From NCBI GenBank assembly GCA_026004435.1, contig BPJD01000001.1:62001-126000 (forward strand): a stretch of DNA of 64,000 nucleotides, written 5' to 3'. The translations under genes and the position numbers were made by a program. The number at the start of each line of letters is the position of its first letter. Position 1 is the first letter of the stretch. This stretch comes from Patescibacteria group bacterium. Lineage in GTDB: Bacteria; Patescibacteriota; Microgenomatia; UBA1406; GWC2-37-13. Shown here one piece after another: positions 57,046-64,000 of this stretch. Under the pieces are notes generated by a model, which was not told the origin of the DNA, ran no database searches, and saw only the letters and a program-made list of their open reading frames with translations.

Positions 57046-59655
57046 TTATGGCGTTGGAGTTGGCGAGAGAGCCTCTGTTGTTGGTGTTGGAGTTGGTGTG
57101 GTTTCAGCTGTTGGGGTTGGTGTGCTGGTTGGTTGTTGCTCTTGCCAGTCTTGATTGATGCCTAATCTTAATTTTGCTTCTTTTGTTTCTTTGTCTGTGA
57201 CTGCTTTAATTGTCAGAGTATAACTGCCATCTGTTAAGTTTAGTGCTTTAGTAAAACTGTTTTCTGGGTTTTTGATCTCATCTATTTTGTTTGAGTTTAT
57301 GTAAAACTCAATTTTTTCTAATTTGTTGTTGGTTAGGACTGTTCCTTTTATCTCAAAAGTGTTTGAAACTTTTTGTTTATCTTTTGGCTCTTTTATTATT
57401 AAGGTAGTACCTTCTACTTTATAATCAGATATTTCTTTTGGAGCCTTTAACTTTTCATCTCCATTTTCTTCAATCCATTTGTCTATTGCTTCCTGCCAGC
57501 GATTTTTTCCGTCTTTTGATAATGGATCCTGCTCTGTTATCACAATATAATCTTTTTCCTCATAATTGCCTGTGCGTATCTCATCCTCATTAGCTAGTTT
57601 ACCTGTAGTTTTTGAGATCTTAAGTTTTTTATAAAAGGGAGATATATTTTTAGGCTCTGTTCCCTTAATAAAATACTCTACTCTTTTGGGATGGTCTGGG
57701 TGAGGCAGTCCGCCCAAGTAGGCATCTATCTCTACTGCTATAACATCGTCTGGTTTTTGCATAATACCGTCTTGAAAACCATTGTTTAATGCATAAGTTA
57801 TAATTTTATTCCAGATTGGAGAAGCTCCTGTTATGCCTGAAGCAATTCGCGGGTTCATCTGCGAGTTGTCATTATTGCCTACCCAGACGCCAACAGTAAT
57901 GTCTTTTGTAAATCCTATAGTCCAGTTGTCTCTTTTGTCATTGGTTGTTCCTGTTTTTACTGCTGTTGTTTTTCCTCTTACATTTAGGTAAGAGTTTGGT
58001 CCAAAAGCTAAAAGCCTGGCGTTGTTGTCGCTTAGAATATGTGATATTAAAAATGCTACCTCTTTTGATAAAACCTGTTTTTTGGCAGGCTCTTGTTTTT
58101 GATAAATTTTTTTGCCGTTTGAGTCTGTTATTTCTAAAATAGCAATAGGATCAATTTTTTCTCCTCCTCTGGCAAAAACTGAGTAAGCTGAGGTTAACTC
58201 AAGCAGTCTTACTTCTCCGCCTCCTAATGTAATTGATAATCCAAATCTTTTTAGATTGTCTTTGGTTGGCTCAAAGGTTGTAATGCCCATATCGTATGCT
58301 TTTTGCAAAAATCTTTCTAATCCGTTTAAAGCTAGTAGTTTTACTGCTATTGTGTTGATAGAGTTGCCGAGAGCAAATCTCAACTGCATTGGTCCTCTGT
58401 ACTTTTCATCATAATTGACAGGAGTGTAATCATCTTTTCCATCAATATAAAAGGTTGTAAAAACATCCATCATTGTTGTTGCAGGAGTAAATCCATTCTC
58501 AAAGGCCAATGCATAAGTTATTGGTTTTACAGCAGACCCGGGTTGTCTTAAGGCTGTGGCAGCATTGAAGTTTCCGTATTTTTCATTGTTGTAATCATAT
58601 GATCCTACCATTGTTAGTATTTCTGCAGTTTTAGAATCTAAGATAACTGCTGCTCCATTGCTGACTTTATAATCAGCTAAAGACTCTATTTCTTCTTTTA
58701 AGATCTCTTGTGTTTTTTCCTGAAGTTTTAAGTCAAGTGTTGTTTTGATTTTTAAGCCTTGGTTAAAGACCTCTGGTCCATACTCTTGTTCAATAAGTTC
58801 CTTAACATAAAAAACAAAGTGTGGAGCTTTTATATCAATGCTGGACTGCTTGAATTTAATTGCATCCAGCTCTTTTACTGCTTTTTGTTCTTGGTCTTTG
58901 GTGATATAACCTTCTTCTCTCATTCTGCGCAGTACAGCTTGAGTTCTGGCTTTCCAAGCATTTTTTTCTCCAATTAAGGGTGAGTAGTACGATGGTCTCT
59001 GAGGCAGGCCGGCTAAAATTGCTGCTTCAGTTAAGTTAAGTTCTTTGGCTGATTTGCCAAAGTAGCCTTTTGCGGCTGATTCAATGCCGTAAAGAACACC
59101 GCCATAAGGATTTGAGTTAAGATACATCTCCAAGATCTCATCTTTGCTGTAGCGCCTTTCAACCTCAAAAGCTAGAAGAAACTCCTTGATTTTTCTTGAG
59201 ATTGTTCTTTCGGGCGTCAGCAATGAGTTTTTTATCAGTTGTTGGGTTATTGTAGAACCGCCTTGCTTTTTCCCTAAAAAAATAGTGTTTATGAATGCTC
59301 TTATTAAACCTTTTTCTGAGATGCCCTGATGTTTGTAAAAATCTGCATCTTCTATAGCTATGGTCGCCTGAATGGCGTACTTTGAGATGTTGTTAATTTT
59401 AACTGGAATGATATTTTTATTTTTAAAAAGTTCATATAAGATTTCTCCATTTCTGTCATAAAAAATTGAGCTGATCTCAGATTTTTGATTTAGTTTGGCT
59501 GGTGATGGCAGATCTTTTAGGTACCAAGCCAACACGCCTGTTACTGTTGCCATAAATCCCAAGATTAAAGCTACTGCTGCTATGATTATTCTTTTTCGGG
59601 TAAAGATGGCAGTTCTACTTTGTCTTTTGGCTGCAATTTTTTTGCTGATTTTCAT
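57046..59655 (-). CDS. mrcA: Class A penicillin-binding protein (PBP1A-like)
   Basis: An 869-aa bifunctional peptidoglycan synthase. A basic N-terminus and one membrane helix (IIAAVALILGFMATVTGVLAW) precede the GT51 glycosyltransferase: EDADFYKHQGISEKGLIRAF, GGSTITQQLIKN and RKIKEFLLAFEVERRYSKDEILEMYLN. The transpeptidase has SAVK (serine nucleophile in RQPGSAVKPITYAL), SIN in LGNSINTIAVKLL and KTGTT. A Pro/Thr repeat tail (PTPT) ends it. It builds and crosslinks peptidoglycan at the outer face. A TATAAT lies 7 nt before its ATG, within a palindrome shared with a divergent small gene. Confidence 0.95.
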   Translation of the reverse strand: MKISKKIAAKRQSRTAIFTRKRIIIAAVALILGFMATVTGVLAWYLKDLPSPAKLNQKSEISSIFYDRNGEILYELFKNKNIIPVKINNISKYAIQATIAIEDADFYKHQGISEKGLIRAFINTIFLGKKQGGSTITQQLIKNSLLTPERTISRKIKEFLLAFEVERRYSKDEILEMYLNSNPYGGVLYGIESAAKGYFGKSAKELNLTEAAILAGLPQRPSYYSPLIGEKNAWKARTQAVLRRMREEGYITKDQEQKAVKELDAIKFKQSSIDIKAPHFVFYVKELIEQEYGPEVFNQGLKIKTTLDLKLQEKTQEILKEEIESLADYKVSNGAAVILDSKTAEILTMVGSYDYNNEKYGNFNAATALRQPGSAVKPITYALAFENGFTPATTMMDVFTTFYIDGKDDYTPVNYDEKYRGPMQLRFALGNSINTIAVKLLALNGLERFLQKAYDMGITTFEPTKDNLKRFGLSITLGGGEVRLLELTSAYSVFARGGEKIDPIAILEITDSNGKKIYQKQEPAKKQVLSKEVAFLISHILSDNNARLLAFGPNSYLNVRGKTTAVKTGTTNDKRDNWTIGFTKDITVGVWVGNNDNSQMNPRIASGITGASPIWNKIITYALNNGFQDGIMQKPDDVIAVEIDAYLGGLPHPDHPKRVEYFIKGTEPKNISPFYKKLKISKTTGKLANEDEIRTGNYEEKDYIVITEQDPLSKDGKNRWQEAIDKWIEENGDEKLKAPKEISDYKVEGTTLIIKEPKDKQKVSNTFEIKGTVLTNNKLEKIEFYINSNKIDEIKNPENSFTKALNLTDGSYTLTIKAVTDKETKEAKLRLGINQDWQEQQPTSTPTPTAETTPTPTPTTEALSPTPTP

Positions 59656-59662
59656 AGGATTT

Positions 59663-59670
59663 ATTATAAT
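59663..59670. promoter_or_regulatory. Shared palindromic -10 region for divergent leaderless transcripts
   Basis: TTATTATAATAA is its own reverse complement, so TATAAT reads on both strands. On the plus strand it ends 8 nt before ATG 59679, and on the minus strand 7 nt before the PBP start at 59655. Confidence 0.5.
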
Positions 59671-59678
59671 AATTATCT

Positions 59679-59810
59679 ATGAAAATCAAAACTGTTAAAA
59701 GATTTCTTAAAAAAATATTTAGTTTAAAAAACTTAGTTAGATTGTTTGTTTTGCTTGCTGGACTAATGCTTTTGGCAACTAGTGTTGGTTTTTATTTTTT
59801 AGCCTTTTAA
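59679..59810 (+). CDS. Possible 43-aa small membrane protein
   Basis: ATG 59679 to TAA 59810 encodes a basic start (MKIKTVKRFLKKIFSLKNLV) followed by a membrane helix (RLFVLLAGLMLLATSVGFYF LAF). A leaderless-type -10 lies 8 nt upstream. It diverges from the PBP1A gene with only 23 nt between start codons. The coding pattern (positive-inside, one helix) is protein-like, but the small size limits confidence. It could be a PBP partner or regulator. Confidence 0.5.
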   Translation: MKIKTVKRFLKKIFSLKNLVRLFVLLAGLMLLATSVGFYFLAF

Positions 59811-59938
59811 GTTTTAATGGTGGTTTGAGTTTAGCCTGTTTTTCAGTTGTAAGTTCAATAATTTTGGTTGATCTTAAGTTTTAATTTTCTGCTTTAAGGT
59901 TGGGTTTTATTTAAGATCAAAAATGATATAGTATTGTT

Positions 59939-62029
59939 ATGAAGAACGCTGTTGACTGGTTCTGGCAAAGCATTGATAATTTGCCTGCTACCAGCCCTGT
60001 GACTATAAAAAGATTGAGATCGGTTGGAGTTGAGACCTTTTCAGATTTGCTTAATTACGCTCCTATTCGTTACTCTGATTTTAGTCAGGTTGTTAGTATT
60101 GAGAAATTAGCCGTAGGTCAAAAGGTTTCTGTAATTGGAGAGGTTGTTGATTTAAGGCAAGAAAGAACCAGAAAAGGTTTTACTATTCAAAAAGTTGTTG
60201 TTACAGATACGACTGGAGAGTTAACTTTGGTTTGGTTTAACCAAAGTTATTTATTAAGAACTATAAAAAAGGGGCAGATAATCTCAGCAAGCGGTGAGGT
60301 TAAGGCTTATTTATTTGATAGGTCTATGTTTGTTGAAGAGTTTGAGCTTGTTGATAAAACTAAGTATGAAAGGTTTCTTAATGGCCATCAGGCTGACTTT
60401 ATTCATACCCAAAGAATTATTCCTTATTACTCTGAAAAAAAAGGATTGTCTTCAAGAGTGATTAGAGAAAAAATATTTTATTTGCTGACACAGTTTGATC
60501 CTGAGTTTGAGTCTTTGCCTGAAGAAATTTTAAAGCAAAATAAGCTGGCTTCTTTATATCAGTCATATTCAAATATTCATTTTCCTGAAAACAGCAGGCT
60601 GTATAAATTAGCAAGAGACCGATTGGCTTTTGATGAGATTTTTGTCCTTAGTTTGGCTGGTGAGATCTACAGAAAAAACTGGCAAAATGAAAAAAAGCCT
60701 TACAAATTTATTTTATCTGATCAGATCAAACACAAGTTGACTGAATTGATAGCTTCTCTGCCCTTTCAGTTAACCAGCAGTCAGCATAAGGCAGTTGAGG
60801 CAGTTATTGCTGATATGCAAAAAGATACTGCAATGAATAGGTTTCTGCAGGGTGATGTAGGCTCTGGCAAAACTATTGTAGCAGTAATCAGCAGTTATTT
60901 TGCTTATCTGAATGGCTGTCAGACTTTAGTGATGGCTCCGACAGAGGTTCTGGCAGTTCAGCATTTTAAAAGTTTTCAGGCATTTTTAAAAAACTTTTCA
61001 GTTAAGATAGCTTTGCAGACAGGGAGCATAAAGACAATCAAAGATTATAACAAGAAGATAGCAGATTATGACATTATAATAGGAACTCACGCTTTGTTTA
61101 ATGAAAAACTAAAGTATGACAAAGTTGGTTTGGTTGTGATAGATGAGCAACAGAGGTTTGGAGTAATGCAAAGAGCTTTATTGCGGTCTAAGGGCATAAA
61201 TCCGCATCTGTTGACTATGACAGCTACTCCGATACCTAGAACTGTTACTTTAGTTTTGTTTGGCGAGCTTAACTTGTCTATTCTGGATAAGCCGCCGTCT
61301 GGCAGAAAACCTGTAAAAACATACTTTGTTCCTTTAGAAAAAAGACAGTCGGCCTATGACTGGATTAAAAAAAGGCTTAAGAAAAAAGAGCAGGTTTTTA
61401 TTGTTTGTCCTTTGATTGAAGATTCAGATCATGAGACTCTTGTAAATGTTAGGTCTGCTATTGCTGAGTATGAAAAAATCAAACAGATATTTTCAGAGTA
61501 CAAAGTAGGTCTTCTGCATGGCAGAATGAAGTCAAAAGAAAAGCAGCAGATACTGGCTGATTTTAAGGATCATAAATTTGATATTTTAGTCTCAACTCCT
61601 GTTATTGAGGTTGGCATAGATATTCCTAATGCTACTGTAATAGTTATTGAAGGAGCAGAAAGGTATGGTCTGTCTCAGCTTCATCAGTTAAGAGGCAGAG
61701 TTGGAAGGTCAGATAGGCAAAGTTATTGTTTGGTTTTTACAGAAAGCAAGTCTTCTGATGCTGTCTCAAGATTAAAATACTTTGCCAAAGAAAATAATGG
61801 TTTTAAACTGTCTGAGTATGATCTTAAAATGCGCGGGCCGGGAGAGGTTTTTGGTATAAGACAAAGTGGATATCTAAATGTCAAGTTTGCCTCGCTTTTG
61901 GATCTAAACCTTATTGAGAAAGCCTCAAAAGCAGTTTTAGACTTTATTGAAAACTGTAAGCTTGAGGAGTTCCCTATCTTAAAAAAATTAGTGTCTTACT
62001 ATGACTCAAAGTTAATTTCACGGGATTAG
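59939..62029 (+). CDS. recG: ATP-dependent DNA helicase RecG
   Basis: A 696-aa superfamily 2 helicase for replication-fork rescue and branch migration. The N-terminal wedge/OB domain (LRSVGVETFSDLLNYAPIRYSDFS, GEVVDLRQERTRKGFTIQ) is followed by QLTSSQHKAVEAVIADM, Walker A GDVGSGKT, the Walker B region VVIDEQQRFGVMQR and TATPIPRTVTL. The second RecA domain has LLHGRMKSKEKQQIL, VSTPVIEVGIDIPNATVIVIEGAERYGLSQLHQLRGRVGRSD. DEQQ replaces the usual DEQH. TATAGT lies 6 nt before the ATG, a leaderless-type promoter. Confidence 0.96.
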   Translation: MKNAVDWFWQSIDNLPATSPVTIKRLRSVGVETFSDLLNYAPIRYSDFSQVVSIEKLAVGQKVSVIGEVVDLRQERTRKGFTIQKVVVTDTTGELTLVWFNQSYLLRTIKKGQIISASGEVKAYLFDRSMFVEEFELVDKTKYERFLNGHQADFIHTQRIIPYYSEKKGLSSRVIREKIFYLLTQFDPEFESLPEEILKQNKLASLYQSYSNIHFPENSRLYKLARDRLAFDEIFVLSLAGEIYRKNWQNEKKPYKFILSDQIKHKLTELIASLPFQLTSSQHKAVEAVIADMQKDTAMNRFLQGDVGSGKTIVAVISSYFAYLNGCQTLVMAPTEVLAVQHFKSFQAFLKNFSVKIALQTGSIKTIKDYNKKIADYDIIIGTHALFNEKLKYDKVGLVVIDEQQRFGVMQRALLRSKGINPHLLTMTATPIPRTVTLVLFGELNLSILDKPPSGRKPVKTYFVPLEKRQSAYDWIKKRLKKKEQVFIVCPLIEDSDHETLVNVRSAIAEYEKIKQIFSEYKVGLLHGRMKSKEKQQILADFKDHKFDILVSTPVIEVGIDIPNATVIVIEGAERYGLSQLHQLRGRVGRSDRQSYCLVFTESKSSDAVSRLKYFAKENNGFKLSEYDLKMRGPGEVFGIRQSGYLNVKFASLLDLNLIEKASKAVLDFIENCKLEEFPILKKLVSYYDSKLISRD

Positions 62030-62031
62030 TT

Positions 62032-62715
62032 TTACAAAAACAGATAAAGATAAAAAATTATTGTTATAATTAAACCTCCTGTAAAAACAAATTTAGCTAA
62101 TTTTCTGTTTAAATACTCTGTGACTCTAAATATAAGTAAGAAAATGCAAAGTATAAAAATAATAAAGCTTAGGTCAGGCAGTGAGCTGTGAGTTGTCATC
62201 CAGATTTTCCATTTTGAGATATTCTTAAGCAGAAAGTGAATTATAACTAAAATAAACACAGTTCTTACTCCTCGATACTGAATCTTCCACCAAAGACTTC
62301 GAGGCAGTTTGGCAATAATCTTTTCAAAAGACAATATAAATAGTATGGTTAAAATAAGTATTGCAGTAATTGCGGCATAAAAACTGGGATTAAAGGTTTG
62401 AAAGTATCTGTTTAAGTTATAGTAATTAGGCAAAAATGACAAAAAAGTATGGATAACAGCAAAAATAAAGCCTGATATGCCAATCTCCTTTCTAAAGGAT
62501 ACCAGTATGTCCGGCCAGTTGTAAAGTCTGCTTAAAGGTCCGATGAACAAAACAGTGATTATAAGAAGTAAAGCTGTATTAGCCACAGCTTTGTTGATAA
62601 TGTATAAATTCAGAGTATTTTTTTGCAAAAATAGATAGAGAAGGCAGAGAAAGAAAAAATTCACGCCTAAAAAAAATCCAAACAAATACTCTAAAAATGT
62701 TTTTTTATCCTGCAT
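62032..62715 (-). CDS. Ferric-reductase-like transmembrane protein
   Basis: A 227-aa protein with six predicted membrane helices. GISGFIFAVIHTFLSFLPNYYNL and RGVRTVFILVIIHFLLKN each contain a His that could bind haem, and RSLWWKIQYRGVR is typical of ferric-reductase-like/MsrQ transmembrane domains. It could pass electrons across the membrane with two b-type haems. No flavin or NAD domain is attached. A cytochrome b5-like protein at 29.5 kb is a possible partner, though not adjacent. It is convergent with recG (2 nt gap). Confidence 0.65.
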   Translation of the reverse strand: MQDKKTFLEYLFGFFLGVNFFFLCLLYLFLQKNTLNLYIINKAVANTALLLIITVLFIGPLSRLYNWPDILVSFRKEIGISGFIFAVIHTFLSFLPNYYNLNRYFQTFNPSFYAAITAILILTILFILSFEKIIAKLPRSLWWKIQYRGVRTVFILVIIHFLLKNISKWKIWMTTHSSLPDLSFIIFILCIFLLIFRVTEYLNRKLAKFVFTGGLIITIIFYLYLFL

Positions 62716-62788
62716 ATTTAGATCTTAAATACTTAATCTTAAAAAGTAAAGCAGTATTTAAATTGCTTACCTTTTGGTTTAAATGCTG

Positions 62789-62794
62789 TACAAT
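62789..62794 (+). promoter_or_regulatory. -10 box of leaderless-type promoter (secreted protein)
   Basis: TACAAT ends 7 nt before the ATG at 62802. Confidence 0.5.
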
Positions 62795-62801
62795 TATAGT
62801 T

Positions 62802-64000
62802 ATGACAAAAGAAAAAATTATCAACTATATAAAGGTTGGTCTGATTTTAAGTTTGTCTTTGGTTTTGGTGCTTGTTTTAAATCGTTTTTTTATTGGCGAT
62901 ACTCCTTATCTAAACAAACCTGCTGTTGTAGCAATGATTGTAAAGACTCAAGGCTTGTTGTCTTCGATTGCTGATTTAGTATTACAATCTGAGGTTGATA
63001 CTGATAAAACCTCAGATAACTTAATCAGCCGAAATAATAAAGGCATTACTTGGCAGGAGCCTAAATTAAAGCCAACTGCTGTTATCTCAGATCTTAAGAC
63101 GAATACTGCAGAAATCAGGCCTAATGATTATTTAACTCAGTCAGAGTCTGATGGCAATTTAGATCAAACTAATAGAGTTGACCAGACTCAGACTAATAGA
63201 GTTGACCAGACTGAAACTAACAGAGTTGACCAGACTCAAACTAATAGAGTTGACCACAACTATGAATCTGATATTGTTGCTAATGATTATGGCAATGATT
63301 CAGTTGAAAATGAAACTTCACAAGTTAATCAGGAGACATCATTTTCAAGTTTTAGTTGTTCTAATCTTCCAGAAAAAAAATTTTCGCTTTTGTCTGCCAA
63401 TTACGAACCTGATAACTTTCCCTTAAGCGGCGATTTAAAATCAAATCCAGATGTTAATCTTTATTTGCGCGGCTTTGAGCCTAATAATGAAGCAAAGGAG
63501 CTGATTGACAGAACGCATAATTATGGTTTAGACTATATTGATCCTCCTCAGATCAGTACTGTGTTTAAGGATAAACAGCCTCAGATTGCAAATACTTATC
63601 ATATCTTTGAGTGGGATTTTAACAAAAAAAAATCTTTAGCTCCTCTAATAGCTACTCCAAACTTTAAGGTTCATATGTTAGGTCTTAAAGCAGTCCCGGG
63701 TGATAAGATCTATGCTCCTTATACCGGCAGATCAATCGGCAGTGGAAAAGCATACTTGGTTTTGTTTGCGGATTCAAATAATATTTTACTGACAAACTCA
63801 AGAGCAAATGCCTTAAACAGCGGGTATCTTGTTTATTTTTTAGATATCTGCGTTTATCCAAGCTTGGTCAATCTTTATAATTCTGCTGATTCTTCCGGCA
63901 GAACATCTTTGCCTGCCTTAGCAGTTGGTGAAGAGTTTGCTGTTTCAAGAACAAATGAGGTTAAGATCGTTGTCAGGGACTCTATGTCGTTTATGGATAT
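62802..64000 (+). CDS. Large exported protein with tandem repeats (3' end beyond window)
   Basis: The frame is open from ATG 62802 to the window end (399 codons). A basic start and signal-anchor (VGLILSLSLVLVLVLNRFF) lead to a Ser/Thr/Asn-rich region. From codon 123 there are about four copies of an 8-aa repeat, TNRVDQTQ. The later part is a folded domain: QIANTYHIFEWDF, KVHMLGLKAVPGDKIYAPYTGRSIG, YLVLFADSNNILLTNSRAN, DICVYPSLVNLYNSADSSGRTSLPALAVGEEFAVSRTNEVKIVVRD. This looks like a CPR-typical exported protein of unknown function. The C-terminus is not visible. Confidence 0.75.
   Translation, partial: MTKEKIINYIKVGLILSLSLVLVLVLNRFFIGDTPYLNKPAVVAMIVKTQGLLSSIADLVLQSEVDTDKTSDNLISRNNKGITWQEPKLKPTAVISDLKTNTAEIRPNDYLTQSESDGNLDQTNRVDQTQTNRVDQTETNRVDQTQTNRVDHNYESDIVANDYGNDSVENETSQVNQETSFSSFSCSNLPEKKFSLLSANYEPDNFPLSGDLKSNPDVNLYLRGFEPNNEAKELIDRTHNYGLDYIDPPQISTVFKDKQPQIANTYHIFEWDFNKKKSLAPLIATPNFKVHMLGLKAVPGDKIYAPYTGRSIGSGKAYLVLFADSNNILLTNSRANALNSGYLVYFLDICVYPSLVNLYNSADSSGRTSLPALAVGEEFAVSRTNEVKIVVRDSMSFMD
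63168..63255 (+). repeat. 24-bp in-frame tandem repeat (about 3.7 copies)
   Basis: Units start at 63168, 63192, 63216 and 63240; each reads ACTAATAGAGTTGACCAGAC plus 4 nt with a few substitutions, and encodes TNRVDQTQ or a variant. The unit is a multiple of 3, so copy-number change keeps the frame. Confidence 0.85.

Noticed and set aside
1-64000. CRISPR arrays, insertion sequences, integrases or prophage genes
   Set aside because: No regularly spaced repeats, transposase or phage-like proteins were seen on either strand.

Overview
The window looks like a chromosomal segment of a low-GC, small-genome bacterium of the Candidate Phyla Radiation (Patescibacteria), most probably a Microgenomates-type lineage. 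The reasons are: an archaeal/eukaryote-type prolyl-tRNA synthetase, stripped-down versions of universal proteins (EF-Ts of 160 aa, PheT without its OB tRNA-binding domain, trigger factor without a PPIase domain, a short HolA), a membrane-anchored Clp-type AAA+ ATPase, and many proteins of types known mainly from CPR genomes. UGA is used as a stop, which argues against the CPR lineages that recode it. The placement is inference; no rRNA gene is present.

Layout. 1-7.7 kb (minus strand): ybeY (cut by the window edge), rpsU, a DHH/MYG1-like protein, then a compact operon rpsB-tsf-frr-rseP-cmk-proS, preceded by a TrpR-like repressor and a secreted DUF2207-type protein. 7.8-25.5 kb: a cell-surface glycan island with family 2 and family 4 glycosyltransferases, a methyltransferase-glycosyltransferase fusion, several GT-C/PMT-type membrane proteins, a DUF2079 protein and galU. 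Several genes here are broken by frameshifts or stops, while the housekeeping genes on either side are intact. 25.6-38.2 kb: housekeeping and envelope genes (rluB-like, tmk-like, membrane Clp ATPase, cytochrome b5-like protein, trmB, mscS, polyprenyl synthase, sod, ychF, class IV aminotransferase), with tRNA-Ile and tRNA-Arg. 38.3-41.4 kb: a gene-poor stretch with a DUF11 surface protein, twin tRNA-Val genes and holA. 41.4-64 kb: phosphomannomutase, two lysozyme-like exoproteins, trigger factor, mtaB, an HD-glycosyltransferase fusion, DUF4349, the infC-rpmI-rplT-pheS-pheT block, PBP1A, recG, a ferric-reductase-like membrane protein and a large secreted protein cut by the window end.

Regulation is the most unusual part. 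(i) A 26-bp palindrome (TGTTCAGTTG, 6-nt centre, CAACTGAACA) occurs four times. Two copies overlap the start and the stop codons of the TrpR-like gene; the other two bracket 38.7-40.9 kb in opposite orientation. (ii) At least a dozen genes have a TATAAT-type box only 6-9 nt before the start codon, so leaderless mRNAs appear common and Shine-Dalgarno sequences are rare. (iii) rpsU (bS21) is the exception, with a perfect 10-nt Shine-Dalgarno sequence, as expected if bS21 feeds back on SD-dependent initiation. (iv) A lysozyme-like gene heading the trigger-factor operon has a consensus promoter followed directly by a 15-bp terminator-like hairpin whose U-tract abuts the ATG. (v) infC has no AUG/GUG/UUG start that preserves its conserved N-terminus and seems to start at CUG.
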